Shown here one piece after another: positions 8,484 to 17,412 of a DNA stretch of 59,686 nucleotides. The first letter of the stretch is position 1, and the number at the start of each line of letters is the position of its first letter. The notes beneath the pieces were generated by a model. It was given only the letters and a program-made list of their open reading frames with translations. It did not search any database and was not told where the DNA came from. Source of the stretch: an uncultured Bacteroidota bacterium (GTDB taxonomy: Bacteria; Bacteroidota; Bacteroidia; Chitinophagales; Chitinophagaceae); the NCBI GenBank assembly GCA_903853805.1, contig CAINUN010000078.1:1-59686 (forward strand). Reading direction: 5' to 3'. A program made the position numbers and the translations under genes.

Positions 8484-10706
8484 TTACAATTTAAGTTTGA
8501 CACCACCATTTATAACAAATCCATCAAGAGGGGCATAGATATCTTTGAAGATAGGATTGTTGATGCTGCCATAATAAATAGCATCAAACTTTGTTTGTCG
8601 TGTATCAAAAAAGTTTTCAAAGTTGGCATAAATAGAAAAATGATCCCATAGCTTTTCTATCATGAAACCTGCAAGCCAAAATGCTTTCCCTGTTGTACCA
8701 TCATTAAGCTTTTGGGGCGAGTAATAATAAGCCTCCAAACCAATTTTCAATTTATCCTCTACCTCGTAAAACAATACATTATTCAAACGATGCGATGCAA
8801 CTAGTGGATATTGAGTGGTGGTTGTATAGTGTTGGTTTACGTCAGAAAAAGTATAACCGATGAATAATTTGAACTTTTTGAAGGTAAGTTTAATATTGGT
8901 TTCAAAACCTCTTGTATCTATGAATCCATGTGGTTGTAAGAAATTATAATAACCACTAACAATTGGTGTAAGCACCAAAGGATGATTGATTCTTGTGTAG
9001 AAAAAAAGTTGATTGACACTTAAAAAAACAGCTTGTTGAAATAATCCCACGCGGTAGTTCATGTCTAAACCTCCACCATAGGATTTTTCGGCTATTGCAT
9101 TGGTTTCGTCAATAGGCAATACGTTTTTAAACTGAATCCGCTCAGCATCTTCAGTAAATACGGTAGGTGTTTTATAACCTAGCCCACCGCCAATTCTTGA
9201 AGAGAATTGATTATTTATTTTGAACAATGCAGAAAGACGAGGTAAAAGTAAAACACCATATGTACTGTGATAATCACAACGGAACCCAGTTTCAAGAGCT
9301 ATTTTGGGGTTAACATTCGTCGTGTTTTGAAGAAAAGCACCTAATGTGTATTGATTATAATTGACAGGTATGATATTGTTGTGTTTGTCTTGATTAAATT
9401 TATCCGTAATAAAGTTGATACCGCCAACCCACTCAGATGTTGCTGTTTTATAATTGCAATCAACTTCACTAAATGTGGCAACCTGTGTTCCTGAAAACAA
9501 ATAATCGGGAATTTGAATGGAACGATTGTAATAACTCACACTGTTTTTAAGGTTCAATTTTACTTTGTCATTTAGCACATGTTCAACAGATAGTTGTGTA
9601 CTAAAACGATTGGTTTTATTCTTTTCAAAATAAGTATGCGCGCTATCATTACTCTTATCAATGTAATGAATATCACCACCTATACGATTTTCAAAAGTGG
9701 TGTTTAACCCAAAATAGACTGTGGTTTTCTTACTGAAGTAATAATAGAGTTTAGGATTTAAGGTGTAACGGTCAAAATTTGGAATAGCTGTAAACCCAAT
9801 ATTTGCAGGGTCGTAAGGCGTACCATGATTGTAGGACGCAAAAATAGTGGTGCCTATTTTTTTAATTTTTTGGGAGAAAAAACCACTTGCATCTAATCCT
9901 AAAGCCGATGTGCCATTGAGCAAAAAGTTGAATTCTCTTTTTTCTTTAGGCGTTTTGGAAATAAGATTGACTAAACCGGCAATTGCCCCTCCACCATAAA
10001 GTGTGGAAGCACTTCCTTTAATCACTTCTACTTGTTTCAAATCGAGGGGCACAATTTGTAACAAGCCCAAACCGCCCGAAAAGCCCGAATAAAGAGGAAA
10101 ACCATCTCGAATGATTTGTGTGTATTTACCATCAAGCCCCTGAATGCGTATGCTGCTATTATAGCTTGTTGCGGAGGTTTGTTGGGTTTGAATGCCTGTG
10201 CTTTCACTAAGCATCATACGAATTTCACCCGGTTTCATGTTTCCTTTTTCGTCTAGTTCCTCTCCTGAAATAGTTTCTATTCTTGTAGGGATATCTGAAA
10301 TTGTTCTACTACTTCGTGTTGTTGCCACAACCACTTCCTCTAAATCTTCTTCAAAACTTTTAAGTAAAACTATAAGCGTATCAGCATCTGCCAATGGAAA
10401 ATAAAGGGTTTGGGTATGGGTTTCATATCCCTCTAAACTAAAAGCAATAATTTGTTTGCCGTTTGAAATATTGTTCATTTCTATGATTCCTGCTTTATCT
10501 GCAATTGTTCCAATTGAAGTTCCATGAACATAGGCTCTTGTGCCTACTAATAACACTTTCGTTTCATGGTCTTTAATGATGGCATAAAAAGTATTTTGAC
10601 CCAAAGCTTTGAAGCCATTTAAAACACTAAATAAAAGCAACACGAAAAAACAAAAAACAATTTTCTTATACCACACAATAGTGCAGTTGAATGGAGTATA
10701 TAACAT
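8484..10706 (-). CDS. TonB-dependent outer membrane receptor, probably metal related
   Basis: 740 residues. A signal peptide (hydrophobic FFVLLLFSVLNG, cleavage near residue 37) is followed by a carboxypeptidase-regulatory-like domain (about 38-120), a plug domain with RIQGLDGKYTQII and VIKGSASTLYGGGAIAGLVN, and a long beta-barrel ending in a short C-terminal strand. It should import a chelated ligand across the outer membrane using TonB/ExbBD energy. The upstream gene encodes a small Cys-rich protein of the kind found beside metal-linked receptors, which suggests a metal or metallophore substrate. The two genes are 85 bp apart and probably co-transcribed. Confidence 0.9.
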   Translation of the reverse strand: MLYTPFNCTIVWYKKIVFCFFVLLLFSVLNGFKALGQNTFYAIIKDHETKVLLVGTRAYVHGTSIGTIADKAGIIEMNNISNGKQIIAFSLEGYETHTQTLYFPLADADTLIVLLKSFEEDLEEVVVATTRSSRTISDIPTRIETISGEELDEKGNMKPGEIRMMLSESTGIQTQQTSATSYNSSIRIQGLDGKYTQIIRDGFPLYSGFSGGLGLLQIVPLDLKQVEVIKGSASTLYGGGAIAGLVNLISKTPKEKREFNFLLNGTSALGLDASGFFSQKIKKIGTTIFASYNHGTPYDPANIGFTAIPNFDRYTLNPKLYYYFSKKTTVYFGLNTTFENRIGGDIHYIDKSNDSAHTYFEKNKTNRFSTQLSVEHVLNDKVKLNLKNSVSYYNRSIQIPDYLFSGTQVATFSEVDCNYKTATSEWVGGINFITDKFNQDKHNNIIPVNYNQYTLGAFLQNTTNVNPKIALETGFRCDYHSTYGVLLLPRLSALFKINNQFSSRIGGGLGYKTPTVFTEDAERIQFKNVLPIDETNAIAEKSYGGGLDMNYRVGLFQQAVFLSVNQLFFYTRINHPLVLTPIVSGYYNFLQPHGFIDTRGFETNIKLTFKKFKLFIGYTFSDVNQHYTTTTQYPLVASHRLNNVLFYEVEDKLKIGLEAYYYSPQKLNDGTTGKAFWLAGFMIEKLWDHFSIYANFENFFDTRQTKFDAIYYGSINNPIFKDIYAPLDGFVINGGVKLKL

Positions 10707-10791
10707 TCCTAATAATTAAATCAATGAAAATAATAAGTAAGGGAAGTGGGGACTCACTTCTTAAAATAAAGGGTGCCTAAAACACCAAACA

Positions 10792-11103
10792 TTAACCGAG
10801 TTTAGGAGGTTGCCATATTGATGGTGCAAACTGAGAATAGAACGAGTTTTTGTAAATTGAAAATTGTTTGACTACAATATGTATATGCTGTGATATCCTA
10901 AATATTGCTATTGGCAAAGTGCAACCCACGCAATTTCCGCAAGCAAAAAAAGGGGAACAACAACCATTACAATCACAATCATTTTGGTTGGTTTGTTCAG
11001 TTTTAGGCGACTTTTTATTTTCGTTACAATCTTTATCAACGCAACAAGGAATTGCTGAAAGCAGCAACACATAAAACGAAAATAGTAGTGCGAAAATTTT
11101 CAC
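10792..11103 (-). CDS. Small exported Cys-rich protein (DUF6660-like)
   Basis: 103 residues. The N-terminus is a signal peptide, FALLFSFYVLLLSAIP. It is followed directly by CCVDKDC, then a charged spacer, then a cluster CDCNGCCSPFFACGNCVGC. That gives twelve cysteines, clearly a metal-binding pattern. The C-terminal part contains HIHIV and ends in WQPPKLG. From memory it resembles the Bacteroidota DUF6660 family encoded next to TonB receptors; I am moderately sure of the family name. It is probably the first gene of the metal-receptor operon. A near-palindrome upstream could be its operator. Confidence 0.75.
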   Translation of the reverse strand: MKIFALLFSFYVLLLSAIPCCVDKDCNENKKSPKTEQTNQNDCDCNGCCSPFFACGNCVGCTLPIAIFRISQHIHIVVKQFSIYKNSFYSQFAPSIWQPPKLG

Positions 11104-11732
11104 GAGTTCAAAATTATGGGTTAATCAATTACCCTGACATGAATCTTTCTTATTGCGCAAATAACTCGTCGGACTCGTGCACTTTGATGCCTGTTTGAAG
11201 TGAGCTCTTACTAGTAATGTAAATAACAACTAGTTTAAACTAAAGTCGCCCTAGATGAATACTCGAGCAAGATGGTATCAGAATTATTGTTAGAAACAAT
11301 TTTGTAAGAAAAATGTAATTGCCTTAGAAAAGGTTTTACATATAATCAACGATTGTTTCCATTACTTAGGGATGTTTCAATTGGAAAAAAGAAAAGAGCT
11401 ATAGTATGTATTTCGAAGCAAAATTGATGATCATTCCTAAAATCTTGGTTGCAAAAAAGTTAAGGCTGTTTTACCAAATTGTAAAGCAATCATTATCATT
11501 TCCCCACAAATCCTAACCTGCTATTTTATTGTGTAAACATGCGCGACATCAGCTTTTAAAAGACAACATTTCCTTAATACAGCGGTAACATGGAGACAAT
11601 ATGCACAGTTGAAATTTGCACAAAATTAGAGATGATGCTCAGAAAACTTATTCAACTACTATCCATTTCTTTTCATCAAATAAAAATGAGAAGAAACAAG
11701 GATAATGAACTGCACCTTTTCATTTAGAACAA
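11104..11732. other. 629-bp divergent intergenic region
   Basis: It separates the metal-receptor operon (minus) from the glycosyltransferase operon (plus). The near-palindrome GGGTTAATCAATTACCC at 11118-11134, 15 bp before the Cys-rich gene, is a candidate operator. I find no convincing gene or terminator. The AT-rich stretch at 11620-11732 should hold the plus-strand promoter. Confidence 0.45.
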
Positions 11733-12809
11733 ATGAAAATATTGTATGCCATACAAGGCACTGGAAACGGACATATTGTCGTTGCTAAAGACTTGCTACC
11801 AATACTTAAAGAATGGGCAGAAGTAGATATTCTGATTAGCGGCTGCCAAGTAGATATTGAACTGCCTTATGAAATCAAATACAGGCTCAATGGGCTTGGT
11901 TTTGTATTTGGCAAAAGCGGTGGCATCGACTATTGGGAAACCTATAAGAAGAGTAATTTAAAGAAATTCTACAGTGAAATAAAAGCACTCCATGTTGCTG
12001 ATTATGATTTTGTGATCAGTGATTTTGAACCGGTGAGTGCTTGGGCTTGCCATCTTAAAAAAGTGCCTTGCATTGGGCTCAGTCATCAAGCAGCAGTAGT
12101 GCATAAAAAATCACCAAAGGCAGATAAAATTGATGTGATGGGAAAGGCAGTATTGAAATATTATGCACCTACTAAAACCTCGTTGGGTTTTCATTACGAG
12201 GCTTATGACCCTTCTATCCTTACCCCAATCATCCGCAAAGAAATAAGAGAGCAGGAACTAAAGAACAAGAAACATTATACAGTCTATTTACCTGCTTTTT
12301 CCGACAAAAAAATCATCAAGCTACTTTCCATGTTTCGCAATATTCAATGGCAAGTATTTTCTAAACATTCTAAGCTTGGGTATAAAAGCGACAATATAAA
12401 AATCATACCAGTCAACAACGAGAAGTTTATTGAAAGCTTGGCGAGTGCAGAAGGAGTTTTATGTGGTGCTGGGTTTCAAGCACCTGCCGAAGTGTTGTTT
12501 ATGAAAAAGAAACTGTTGGTAGTGCCCATGAAAGGTCAATATGAACAACAGTGCAACGCAGTGGCATTGAAGAAATTGGGCGTACCTGTCATCAAGAACA
12601 TGAAGACCAAACATTATGACACGGTGAAAAATTGGCTGGAAAACAGCCAAGAAATAAAAGTTGATTTCCCTGACATTGCCGAAAAGGTGGTTAATAAAGT
12701 TCTCGCTATCGGGAACCTAATGAAATTGGATAATAAGCTCGAAGAAATGGAACTTCCAAAGTTTGGATCATTTAGAGAAACAATGATGGCTAAAATATTT
12801 GAAGCGTAA
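11733..12809 (+). CDS. Glycosyltransferase, MJ1255/MurG-like GT-B fold
   Basis: 358 residues. The N-terminal motif GTGNGHI is typical of the MJ1255/VC2487 glycosyltransferase family and of MurG-like GT-B enzymes. SDFEPVSAWA follows in the first domain, and the C-terminal donor site reads LCGAGFQAPAEVLFMKKKLLVVPM, with the GF.APAE signature, then GQYEQQCNA. It should transfer a sugar from a nucleotide donor to a lipid or surface acceptor in the cytoplasm. The GH1 gene starts only 3 bp downstream, so the two are translated together. The acceptor is unknown. Confidence 0.88.
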   Translation: MKILYAIQGTGNGHIVVAKDLLPILKEWAEVDILISGCQVDIELPYEIKYRLNGLGFVFGKSGGIDYWETYKKSNLKKFYSEIKALHVADYDFVISDFEPVSAWACHLKKVPCIGLSHQAAVVHKKSPKADKIDVMGKAVLKYYAPTKTSLGFHYEAYDPSILTPIIRKEIREQELKNKKHYTVYLPAFSDKKIIKLLSMFRNIQWQVFSKHSKLGYKSDNIKIIPVNNEKFIESLASAEGVLCGAGFQAPAEVLFMKKKLLVVPMKGQYEQQCNAVALKKLGVPVIKNMKTKHYDTVKNWLENSQEIKVDFPDIAEKVVNKVLAIGNLMKLDNKLEEMELPKFGSFRETMMAKIFEA

Positions 12810-12812
12810 GAA

Positions 12813-14186
12813 ATGTTGTTGAAAGCTACCGATTTTGGAAATGATTTTATTTGGGGAACCGCCTCATCTGCTTACCAAACAGAGGGCGCTTATAATATAG
12901 ACGGCAAGGGACAAAGCATTTGGGATGTGTTTTCTAAAACGATAGCCAAAACCAAAGGCAGTGCGGAAAAAGGATGTGATTTCTACAATCGCTACCTACA
13001 AGACATCATCTTGATGCACTACTTAAACATCCGTAACTTCAGATTTTCGATTGCCTGGACAAGAATATTTCCTGATGGTATAGGAAAAGTGAATAGAAAA
13101 GGGATTGACTATTATAACAGACTTATTGATTTTTGTTTGGAAATGGGCATTGACCCTTGGATTACTTTATATCATTGGGATTTGCCACAAGCACTTGAAA
13201 ACAAAGGAGGTTGGACCAACAGAAATATTATACATTGGTTTGAAGAATATGTGCAAACCTGTCTTCATCATTTTGGAGATAGAGTAAAACATTGGATGGT
13301 TTTAAATGAACCAATGGTGTTTACAGGTGTTGGTTATTTCTTAGGTATTCATGCCCCTGGAAAGAAAGGGCTATCCAATTTTCTACCTGCTTTACATCAT
13401 GCCATGCTTTGTCAAGGGAATGGTATTCGCATGATACAAGCACAACAAGGTCTTCAAGCAGGAACTACTTTTTCTTGTTCACCCGTTCATCCGTTTAGCG
13501 ATAACCCTCAACATGTGGAGGCTGCTACAATGGTAGATACCTTATTGAACCGACTTTTTGTAGAACCATTAATAGGAATGGGCTATCCAATCAAAAGCCT
13601 CAATCTTCTTCGACAATTAGAACCTTTCGTAAAACAAGGAGATGAACAACTCATGCACTGTGTTCCGGATTTCATAGGCATTCAAAACTACACCAAAGAA
13701 GTTGTGAAGTACAACCTTTTCATGCCATACATCAGAGCTCAATTGATAAAAGCACATGAAAGAAAGGTGCCTATCACTGCTATGAACTGGGAAATATATC
13801 CTCAAGGAATCTATGAAATGTTGAAGCAATTTGCTGCTTATCCGCAAATCAAAAACATTATTGTTTCAGAAAATGGTGCAGCCTTTCATGACAAACTAAT
13901 TCATGATAAAGTTCATGACCCTGAAAGAATCGCTTTTTATCAATCTTACCTTCAAGAAGTGTTGAAAGCAAAAAACGAAGGTATTCCAGTAAAAGGATAT
14001 TTCAATTGGAGCTTTATTGACAATTATGAATGGGCAGAGGGTTTTGAAAAAAGATTTGGATTGATTTATGTGGATTATCCTACAGGAAAAAGAATTGTCA
14101 AATCATCGGGTTATTGGTTTAGAGAATTTTTGTGCCCCACAGTAAAAAAAGAAAAGCTCCTAGAACAATCAACTTTTGCTGCATAA
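12813..14186 (+). CDS. Glycoside hydrolase family 1 (beta-glucosidase-like)
   Basis: 457 residues, the full length for GH1. The N-terminal FIWGTASSAYQTEGA signature is intact, the acid/base glutamate is E166 in LNEP and the nucleophile is E353 in VSENGAA. No signal peptide is visible, so it is cytoplasmic. It lies 3 bp after a glycosyltransferase and before a lipid A-type phosphoesterase gene. It may therefore trim or recycle an endogenous glycoside, rather than degrade plant cellobiose, or act as a transglycosidase. This context reading is inference. Confidence 0.92.
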   Translation: MLLKATDFGNDFIWGTASSAYQTEGAYNIDGKGQSIWDVFSKTIAKTKGSAEKGCDFYNRYLQDIILMHYLNIRNFRFSIAWTRIFPDGIGKVNRKGIDYYNRLIDFCLEMGIDPWITLYHWDLPQALENKGGWTNRNIIHWFEEYVQTCLHHFGDRVKHWMVLNEPMVFTGVGYFLGIHAPGKKGLSNFLPALHHAMLCQGNGIRMIQAQQGLQAGTTFSCSPVHPFSDNPQHVEAATMVDTLLNRLFVEPLIGMGYPIKSLNLLRQLEPFVKQGDEQLMHCVPDFIGIQNYTKEVVKYNLFMPYIRAQLIKAHERKVPITAMNWEIYPQGIYEMLKQFAAYPQIKNIIVSENGAAFHDKLIHDKVHDPERIAFYQSYLQEVLKAKNEGIPVKGYFNWSFIDNYEWAEGFEKRFGLIYVDYPTGKRIVKSSGYWFREFLCPTVKKEKLLEQSTFAA

Positions 14187-14202
14187 AATCAAATTTCTCA
14201 TC

Positions 14203-14535
14203 ATGCAGCAATACATCACACACAATATTATTGTCAACGACAAAAAAGGCAATGAATTCAAAGTGATTATTCTTGAAAACACAAGGATGGTGATGACTAC
14301 TTGTTCCTGCAACGGCACCCAAAAATGTTATCATGTTTCTTATTGCTTAACTGGAAATAATGAACGTATTGCTGTCGAGTTTATTGAAATCCAAAAAGCA
14401 ATGATCCATAGGCTCAATCTAACTAAAGAAGGTAAGGATATCATCAAAAATGCCCAAAGAAGACTGGAATCCATCAAAAAAGAAGAACACCCTTTTCAAA
14501 AATTGCTAAGACGATTTAGTAAAAACAAAAAATAA
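14203..14535 (+). CDS. Small protein with a SWIM-like zinc motif
   Basis: 110 residues from ATG 14203; an ATG at 14176 overlaps the GH1 stop and would add nine residues. Near residue 35-45 it has CSCNGTQKCYH, which fits the CxC-x(n)-CxH spacing of SWIM zinc fingers. A short hydrophilic helix and a strongly basic C-terminus (RRFSKNKK) follow. A nucleic acid or protein-binding role is possible. It closes the glycosyltransferase/GH1 operon and runs toward the convergent phosphoesterase gene 10 bp away. I do not know a named family. Confidence 0.6.
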   Translation: MQQYITHNIIVNDKKGNEFKVIILENTRMVMTTCSCNGTQKCYHVSYCLTGNNERIAVEFIEIQKAMIHRLNLTKEGKDIIKNAQRRLESIKKEEHPFQKLLRRFSKNKK

Positions 14536-14545
14536 AATAAATTGA

Positions 14546-15391
14546 CTACAATTGGGTTATTTCTTCAAGAAATTCTTTCACTATTTCATGGGAACTGAAT
14601 TTGGCTTTACTCTTTTTCTCCATGACAATATCCATACTTTGCGCTAGCAAATCATCAGCATATTTATAAAGGCTCCATCCTCCATCATTGTACTCTAAAG
14701 CTGTAAGGTTTTCAATCCAATCACCCGAATTTAGATAAACAACTCTACCCTCTTTTGTGACTACTTCTTTGATTTCGGGATGATGTATATGTCCACAAAT
14801 AACATAATCGAAATGATTTTCAGCAGCAATTTCACAAACGGTATTTTCGAAGCTGTTGATAAATTTCACAGCTGATTTTACACTGTTCTTGATTTTCTTT
14901 GAAAAGGAAATTTTTCCTCTTCCCATCTTAAGGGAAACAAAATTCATGATGCTATTGATGAGTATTAAAGTATCATATCCTACAGCACCTAGTTTTGCCA
15001 ACCATTTACTGTGTTGCATTACTACATCAAATACATCACCATGAAAAATCCAAGTCTTTTTACCATTGAGTTCAAGGTTGAGTTTGTTTTTTATTTTCAA
15101 TGACCCCATTTCAAAATCTTTGAATCTGCGCAGCATTTCATCATGATTGCCCGGGAGGTAATAAACTGGAATTCCTTGAACAGCAAACGATATGATTTGC
15201 TTCACTACCATCATGTGGGAAGCTGGCCAATAACGCTTGCTAAACTGCCAAATATCAATGATGTCGCCGTTGAGAATAATTTTTTTGGGTTGAATACTGC
15301 GGAGATATCGCAACAACTCTACTGCCTGACAGCCGTATGTACCTAAATGAACATCGGAAATGACAACAATGTCAACGTTTCTTTTTATCAA
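14546..15391 (-). CDS. LpxH-like metallophosphoesterase (UDP-2,3-diacylglucosamine diphosphatase family)
   Basis: 281 residues with the complete calcineurin-like metal site: DVHLG, GDIIDIW, GNHDE, HGDVFD and GHIHHPE, ending in NSGDWIENLTAL. The pattern and length match the UDP-2,3-diacylglucosamine pyrophosphatase-like family of Bacteroidota, which hydrolyses a pyrophosphate bond in lipid A precursors or a related lipid. It is cytoplasmic or at the inner face of the membrane. It is convergent with the glycosyltransferase/GH1 genes, and the neighbourhood as a whole points to envelope glycolipid metabolism. Confidence 0.88.
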   Translation of the reverse strand: MIKRNVDIVVISDVHLGTYGCQAVELLRYLRSIQPKKIILNGDIIDIWQFSKRYWPASHMMVVKQIISFAVQGIPVYYLPGNHDEMLRRFKDFEMGSLKIKNKLNLELNGKKTWIFHGDVFDVVMQHSKWLAKLGAVGYDTLILINSIMNFVSLKMGRGKISFSKKIKNSVKSAVKFINSFENTVCEIAAENHFDYVICGHIHHPEIKEVVTKEGRVVYLNSGDWIENLTALEYNDGGWSLYKYADDLLAQSMDIVMEKKSKAKFSSHEIVKEFLEEITQL

Positions 15392-15574
15392 AATAATCGG
15401 TTGTGAATTGGATACAATACTACAAAAGTACTATTACCATATCGTTACCGAATTGATATGAAACAGTTACCAATCAAGTGGATTAGGATTAGAATTACAA
15501 TATTTAATAGGAATTTACAATAACATAACGCTATCCAAACACCTGAAATTTCCATTTTTCAGAAATTTGCATTC

Positions 15575-16012
15575 ATGATAAAAAACATATCGAAATACGC
15601 CTTGTTTATTGGAGTGTTGCTAAGTTGCAATACTCAAAAGGAAAATCATTCTACAGCATTTAAAAAACAAATTATTGGAACCTGGAAATATGCTGCAGAC
15701 ACTTCCCTCAAAATTAATTTTACTGAAAACAATATTTATTATAGTAAGAATAATATCCTTCAAAAGGAAAATAGACTAAACGTGGATAGTTTGTTATATG
15801 AAGTATCTTGTAAAACTTGCTTCCCTGCAACCTTTTATAAAAGAGAAATTGATAGCTTTACGAGTAATAATCCTACTTATGTAAGATTCTATATCAAAGC
15901 AAAAGACAAAACAGACATTAAAAGCAAATGTTTTGCTTTTGTATATTTAGATAAAGATAGCTTGGAGCTCTACGACCTCGATCATGGGGTCTATTATAGA
16001 TACAACAAATAG
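15575..16012 (+). CDS. Small lipoprotein of unknown function
   Basis: 145 residues with a lipoprotein signal peptide: a hydrophobic helix ends in GVLLSC, so the mature protein starts at the cysteine near residue 18. The mature part is beta-rich. It includes IIGTWKYAAD, similar to the first strand of lipocalin-like lipoproteins, and a CKTC pair. It is probably anchored to the outer membrane. The gene stands alone and its last 66 bases overlap a convergent coiled-coil ORF. Confidence 0.75.
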   Translation: MIKNISKYALFIGVLLSCNTQKENHSTAFKKQIIGTWKYAADTSLKINFTENNIYYSKNNILQKENRLNVDSLLYEVSCKTCFPATFYKREIDSFTSNNPTYVRFYIKAKDKTDIKSKCFAFVYLDKDSLELYDLDHGVYYRYNK

Positions 16013-16282
16013 AAATACATTAATTTTATTGGATTGCTTCTTAATTATTTTCAAACAATTGGTTAGTTTGTTTTTATAAAACTTATACTTATTGTTAGAT
16101 TCTCTTATTTTCTCCAATAATTCTCTATTGGTTTTAAAAGCTTTTTTAAGCTTTTTTTGGGTATTCAATAGTTCATTCAATTCCTCATCGAGATTATTAT
16201 CACTTTCATTATGAACTTGTTGGATTATTTTATCCGTTTTTTCAACTAATTTATCGAATTCTGATTTAGAAACTAAGTTCAT
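15947..16282 (-). CDS. Small coiled-coil protein (uncertain)
   Basis: 111 residues. Residues 1-85 are a continuous charged helix with heptad-like leucines, and the C-terminal 25 residues are hydrophobic and could be a membrane anchor. The C-terminal 66 bases are antisense to the end of the lipoprotein gene, which weakens the case. It may be a real gene with a slightly different end or a chance ORF. The preceding minus-strand operon ends in a terminator at 16292-16329, so this ORF would need its own promoter. Confidence 0.4.
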   Translation of the reverse strand: MNLVSKSEFDKLVEKTDKIIQQVHNESDNNLDEELNELLNTQKKLKKAFKTNRELLEKIRESNNKYKFYKNKLTNCLKIIKKQSNKINVFLFVVSIIDPMIEVVELQAIFI

Positions 16283-16291
16283 GATAAAGTA

Positions 16292-16329
16292 TTAAAAAAG
16301 AGTACTGCACATTGAAATGCAGTACTCTG
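16292..16329 (-). terminator. Terminator of the TonB receptor/beta-helix operon
   Basis: An 11-bp perfect stem, AGAGTACTGCA (16299-16309) with TGCAGTACTCT (16318-16328), is followed on the minus strand by TTTTTT. It lies 8 bp after the last gene of the operon that starts near 22.7 kb. Confidence 0.92.
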
Positions 16330-16336
16330 TAAAACA

Positions 16337-17407
16337 TTATTGTTTAATTAGTTTTATATTTGTATTAGTACCATTATCTGATGCAATATTGATGTAGTAA
16401 ATTGCTGTTGGCAATTCATTTATATCTACTCTATGATTTGTTTCGTTATGAATATTACCATTCATAAATTTCTGACCAAATAAATTATAAATGGAATAGC
16501 TGTAATTATCCTCAGGTTTCAGATTACGTATAACTACTGAATTGGAAGCAGGATTGGGATAAAGACTTATGTCAGCATATTTATTGACATCTTCTATACC
16601 TACAGGACCATAATGGAAAGTAAGGTGTAAGTCATCAATTCCACCAATACTATTGTAAGTACCATTGTCAAGGATAGGTCTCCAACTCAAATACATACTC
16701 TCACCGGGTTGAATTTGTAAATTTTGTGGCAATAAAAACAAACCTGAAATAGTTTTACTATTTGATGATAAGTTGCCTGCATAGTTAACAAAAACAAAAT
16801 TATTCAAATCAAATGAGTCTTCAAGAACATAAGTTAATTGTTGGCATCTAGTCCATAACAAGCCATTAATATCTAATTTATCTGTATTAAAAGTATCAGA
16901 AGTAGAACTTAATTTTCTAACGTAGAAAGCCATTGTATCAATTGGTGGTGCCCCTCCAACATTTCCATACCTGTACCAAGTTTCCCCTTTAAATGATACT
17001 TGTATTGACTGTATTGCTAATGTATCATTGTTGTTAATTCTAAGACCTATTCTTGCGTTGGGTAAATAACTCGTGTGAAGCTGAATTCCTAAAGCTCTAT
17101 CATTGGGGTGAGGATTCGGGTCATTTTGGGGGTCATTTGAATTGTTTGTGGCATCATCACCAAGGCTATAAATACCTGGTGTTAACCCTTGAAACAAATC
17201 AGTCTCATATTTACCGTCAGCATAAGTTGTATTTCCTAACTCATAAAAGCTCCAGCCATAAGGCATAAAACTACTGTTACCAGTTTTTGCTAATGAGTCG
17301 AAATTTTGATTGTATACTGAATCTGCTTGGCTAATGTTGATTCCCTGAGCAAAAAGCGATGATATGCTAAGAAAAGAAATTATAATAGTAGTAATTGATT
17401 TTTTCAT
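16337..17407 (-). CDS. Secreted T9SS type A sorting-domain protein
   Basis: 356 residues: a signal peptide (ISFLSISSLFAQ), a beta-sandwich body with no catalytic motif that I recognise, and a C-terminal type A T9SS sorting domain of about 75 residues. The sorting domain begins ISLYPNPASNSVVIRN and ends NIKLIKQ. It should be secreted by T9SS and attached to the cell surface. It is the last gene of a four-gene minus-strand operon, 5 bp after a lipoprotein gene. By position it probably works with the TonB receptor at the head of that operon. Confidence 0.85.
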   Translation of the reverse strand: MKKSITTIIISFLSISSLFAQGINISQADSVYNQNFDSLAKTGNSSFMPYGWSFYELGNTTYADGKYETDLFQGLTPGIYSLGDDATNNSNDPQNDPNPHPNDRALGIQLHTSYLPNARIGLRINNNDTLAIQSIQVSFKGETWYRYGNVGGAPPIDTMAFYVRKLSSTSDTFNTDKLDINGLLWTRCQQLTYVLEDSFDLNNFVFVNYAGNLSSNSKTISGLFLLPQNLQIQPGESMYLSWRPILDNGTYNSIGGIDDLHLTFHYGPVGIEDVNKYADISLYPNPASNSVVIRNLKPEDNYSYSIYNLFGQKFMNGNIHNETNHRVDINELPTAIYYINIASDNGTNTNIKLIKQ

Positions 17408-17412
17408 TAAGT

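Noticed and set aside
11485-11510. Fur-box-like AATCATTATCATTT
   Set aside because: Only about half of the Fur consensus is matched, there is no inverted symmetry, and the site is far from either start codon.
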